The position numbers were made by a program, and so were the translations under genes. 33,202 bases of DNA from a virus, in IMG/VR virus record IMGVR_UViG_3300027963_000198, positions 1 to 33,202 of that record, one strand, 5' to 3'. Below the pieces are notes generated by a model. The model ran no database searches. It was given only the letters and a program-made list of their open reading frames with translations, and was not told the DNA's origin. Shown here one piece after another: positions 32,178 through 33,202 of the stretch (the first letter of the stretch is position 1; every line of letters begins with the position of its first letter).

Positions 32178-32192
32178 ACAGTCATAGACTGT
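32178..32192 (+). other. Small perfect hairpin upstream of the terminator
   Basis: ACAGTC-ATA-GACTGT forms a 6-base-pair stem with a 3-base loop directly before the terminator stem. It may help RNA stability or termination; short size leaves chance open. Confidence 0.45.
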
Positions 32193-32194
32193 TT

Positions 32195-32223
32195 AAAAGG
32201 GGGAAGAAATTCCCCCTTTTTTT
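32195..32223 (+). terminator. Intrinsic terminator after gp23
   Basis: A perfect 11-base-pair stem, AAAAGGGGGAA with TTCCCCCTTTT, closed by a GAAA tetraloop and followed by a T run to 32223. It lies 51 bases after the gp23 stop. It is the only clear rho-independent terminator in the window and ends the gp22-gp23 unit. Confidence 0.93.
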
Positions 32224-32227
32224 GCCT

Positions 32228-32235
32228 TATAAATA
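32228..32235 (+). promoter_or_regulatory. T4-type late promoter box (TATAAATA) after the gp23 terminator
   Basis: Exact late consensus 4 bases after the terminator T run and 23 bases before the next ATG (32259); AAAGGA sits at 32247-32252. The terminator-promoter pair separates the capsid unit from the next genes. Confidence 0.7.
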
Positions 32236-32258
32236 TTAATGTTAGCAAAGGATGTTAA

Positions 32259-32843
32259 ATGTATACCTCAAACATAGATGTATTAGCAAACAATTATTCA
32301 GATTCTCTTCCAAAGACTTATAATTTTTTAAGACCGAACGCCTTTAAGTTCTCGGTTAAAGATTTGCCAAATACTTCTTTTACTTGTCAATCGGCAAATT
32401 TGCCACAATTGGCATTGGGATTTGCATCACAACCTACACCCTTTGTTGACGTTCCTCGTATTGGTGATAAATTGGAATTCGGAGAATTCACTATTAGATT
32501 CATTATAGCCGAAGATATGTCAAATTATTTAGAATTATATAGATGGTTGGTAGCACTTGGATTTCCTAAAGATTATTCGCAGTTTGGACAATTTGTTAAT
32601 AGTCGACCAAGTGCATTTCCAATGATCATGAATTCTAGAGGAGAGCAAGAGCTTTTGGCATACTCGGATGGTACTTTAACGATTTTAGACTCGACAAATA
32701 CCCCTAAAGTAAATATAATATATAAAGACATATTCCCAGTGTCTTTAGAAGCTTTGGATTTTGATATAGCTTCGGCAAGCGTTGAATATTTTACAGCAAT
32801 TGCTTCATTTAAATATACCCTGTTTGAGGTGGAGCAACTTTAA
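32259..32843 (+). CDS. Tail-tube-like virion protein (second gp19-fold protein)
   Basis: 194 residues, with AAAGGATG just upstream. Pattern: NAFKFSVKDLPNTSFTCQSA, then NLPQLALGFASQPTPFVDVP, RIGDKLEFGEFTIRFIIAED, NYLELYRWLVALGFP, and late LEALDFDIASASVEYFTAIA. This order (strand, Leu-Pro loop, Gly-Asp-Lys hairpin, central helix, final strands) is that of tail-tube proteins, but it is clearly distinct from gp19 at 24927. Such second tube-like genes near gp23 are common in T4-like environmental phages. It may be a tube initiator or junction protein (gp48/gp54-like role) or another tube component. Structural role likely; exact equivalent not settled. Confidence 0.6.
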   Translation: MYTSNIDVLANNYSDSLPKTYNFLRPNAFKFSVKDLPNTSFTCQSANLPQLALGFASQPTPFVDVPRIGDKLEFGEFTIRFIIAEDMSNYLELYRWLVALGFPKDYSQFGQFVNSRPSAFPMIMNSRGEQELLAYSDGTLTILDSTNTPKVNIIYKDIFPVSLEALDFDIASASVEYFTAIASFKYTLFEVEQL

Positions 32844-32860
32844 TTAACTATGGAGATTTT

Positions 32861-33202
32861 ATGGCAAATAATAAAACTGGATTGAAAAACATTCCAAAAA
32901 TTCCGGTACCAAAATTTAACAAACCGGTATCAACCTCAGCTGCCCCAGCAGCACCAGAAGGCGCACAACCCCAACCAGGTCAATTGCAAATTAATATTGA
33001 TGAATTGCGTAAAGAAAAAATCTTTGTTGCAACACCATGTTATGGTGGTATGTTAACAGAGGCATATTTTAGATCAATGGTTCGTACATTGACATTCTTT
33101 AATCAACACCAAATCCCAATCGCATTTGGTACGATTGCAAATGAGTCTTTAGTTACTCGTGCTCGCAATGTGTTAGTTGCTTATTTTCTACAAAGTAATT
33201 AT
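32861..33202 (+). CDS. Probable glycosyltransferase (N-terminal part, cut by window end)
   Basis: ATG at 32861 with TGGAG (32851-32855) upstream, open for 114 codons to the last base. The first ~45 residues are a Pro/Ala/Gln-rich linker (IPKIPVPKFNKPVSTSAAPA). Then comes a Rossmann-like start typical of GT-A glycosyltransferases: KIFVATPCYGGMLTEAYFRS, then IPIAFGTIANESLVTRARNV and LVAYFL. The family's metal-binding DxD would follow beyond the window and cannot be checked. Phage enzymes of this type modify virion proteins, DNA or host surface sugars. The low-complexity N-terminal extension is unusual. The GT-A call rests on CYGG and NESLVTRARN patterns. Confidence 0.65.
   Translation, partial: MANNKTGLKNIPKIPVPKFNKPVSTSAAPAAPEGAQPQPGQLQINIDELRKEKIFVATPCYGGMLTEAYFRSMVRTLTFFNQHQIPIAFGTIANESLVTRARNVLVAYFLQSNY

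Noticed and set aside
1-33202. tRNA genes, integrase, insertion sequences, homing endonucleases or inteins
   Set aside because: None seen: all core genes (for example gp17, gp20, gp23) are uninterrupted, and gaps are too short and A/T rich to hold tRNAs.

Overview
The window is a single, one-directional block of virion structural and DNA-packaging genes from a T4-like contractile-tail phage (a myovirus with T4-type morphogenesis). All supported genes lie on the + strand, packed with 1-4 base overlaps or gaps usually under 100 bases. The DNA is A+T rich. Gene order follows T4 closely: gp6-7-8, then an accessory fibre block, then gp13-14-15-16-17-18-19-20-67-(68)-21-22-23. The host cannot be read from the sequence. 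The low G+C content and the fibre and appendage families suggest a marine or freshwater environmental phage related to the cyanophage/pelagiphage side of the T4 superfamily rather than to enterobacterial T4 itself; this is an inference.

Layout. 1-378: 3' end of a gp27-like baseplate hub gene. 380-2461: gp5-like central spike that carries a C-terminal M15-type peptidase domain where T4 has an internal lysozyme. 2528-7917: baseplate wedge genes gp25, gp6, gp7-like and gp8. 7927-18703: accessory baseplate/fibre block that stands where T4 has gp9-gp12 and wac. It holds a DUF4815-type structural protein, an unknown protein, a second structural protein, a small coiled-coil protein, a 1277-residue repeat-rich fibre and a small fibre/appendage protein. 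18723-21049: neck and tail completion (gp13, gp14, gp15). 21049-23137: terminase (gp16, gp17). 23208-25490: tail sheath and tube (gp18, gp19). 25535-32143: portal, prohead core, protease, scaffold and major capsid (gp20, gp67-like, a large gp68-position protein, an unknown 139-residue protein, gp21, gp22, gp23). 32144-32258: a strong intrinsic terminator followed by a late promoter. 32259-32843: tail-tube-like protein. 32861 to the end: 5' part of a probable glycosyltransferase gene.

How it works together: gp20, the core proteins, gp22 and gp23 build the prohead, which gp21 matures. gp16/gp17 pump DNA through gp20, and gp13/gp14/gp15 seal and join head and tail. gp18 and gp19 form the contractile sheath and tube on a baseplate of gp6/7/8/25 around the gp27/gp5 hub. 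The fibre block binds the host. Exact T4-type late boxes (TATAAATA) occur just before gp13, gp18, the gp67-like gene, gp22 and the gene after gp23, so late transcription by a gp55/gp45-type system is likely. No tRNA, CRISPR, insertion sequence, integrase or minus-strand gene was found, and no non-coding gap exceeds about 120 bases. The most unusual features are the spike-borne M15 peptidase, the mosaic fibre with a perfectly phased decapeptide array, and the enlarged prohead-core region with two unrecognised or atypical genes.
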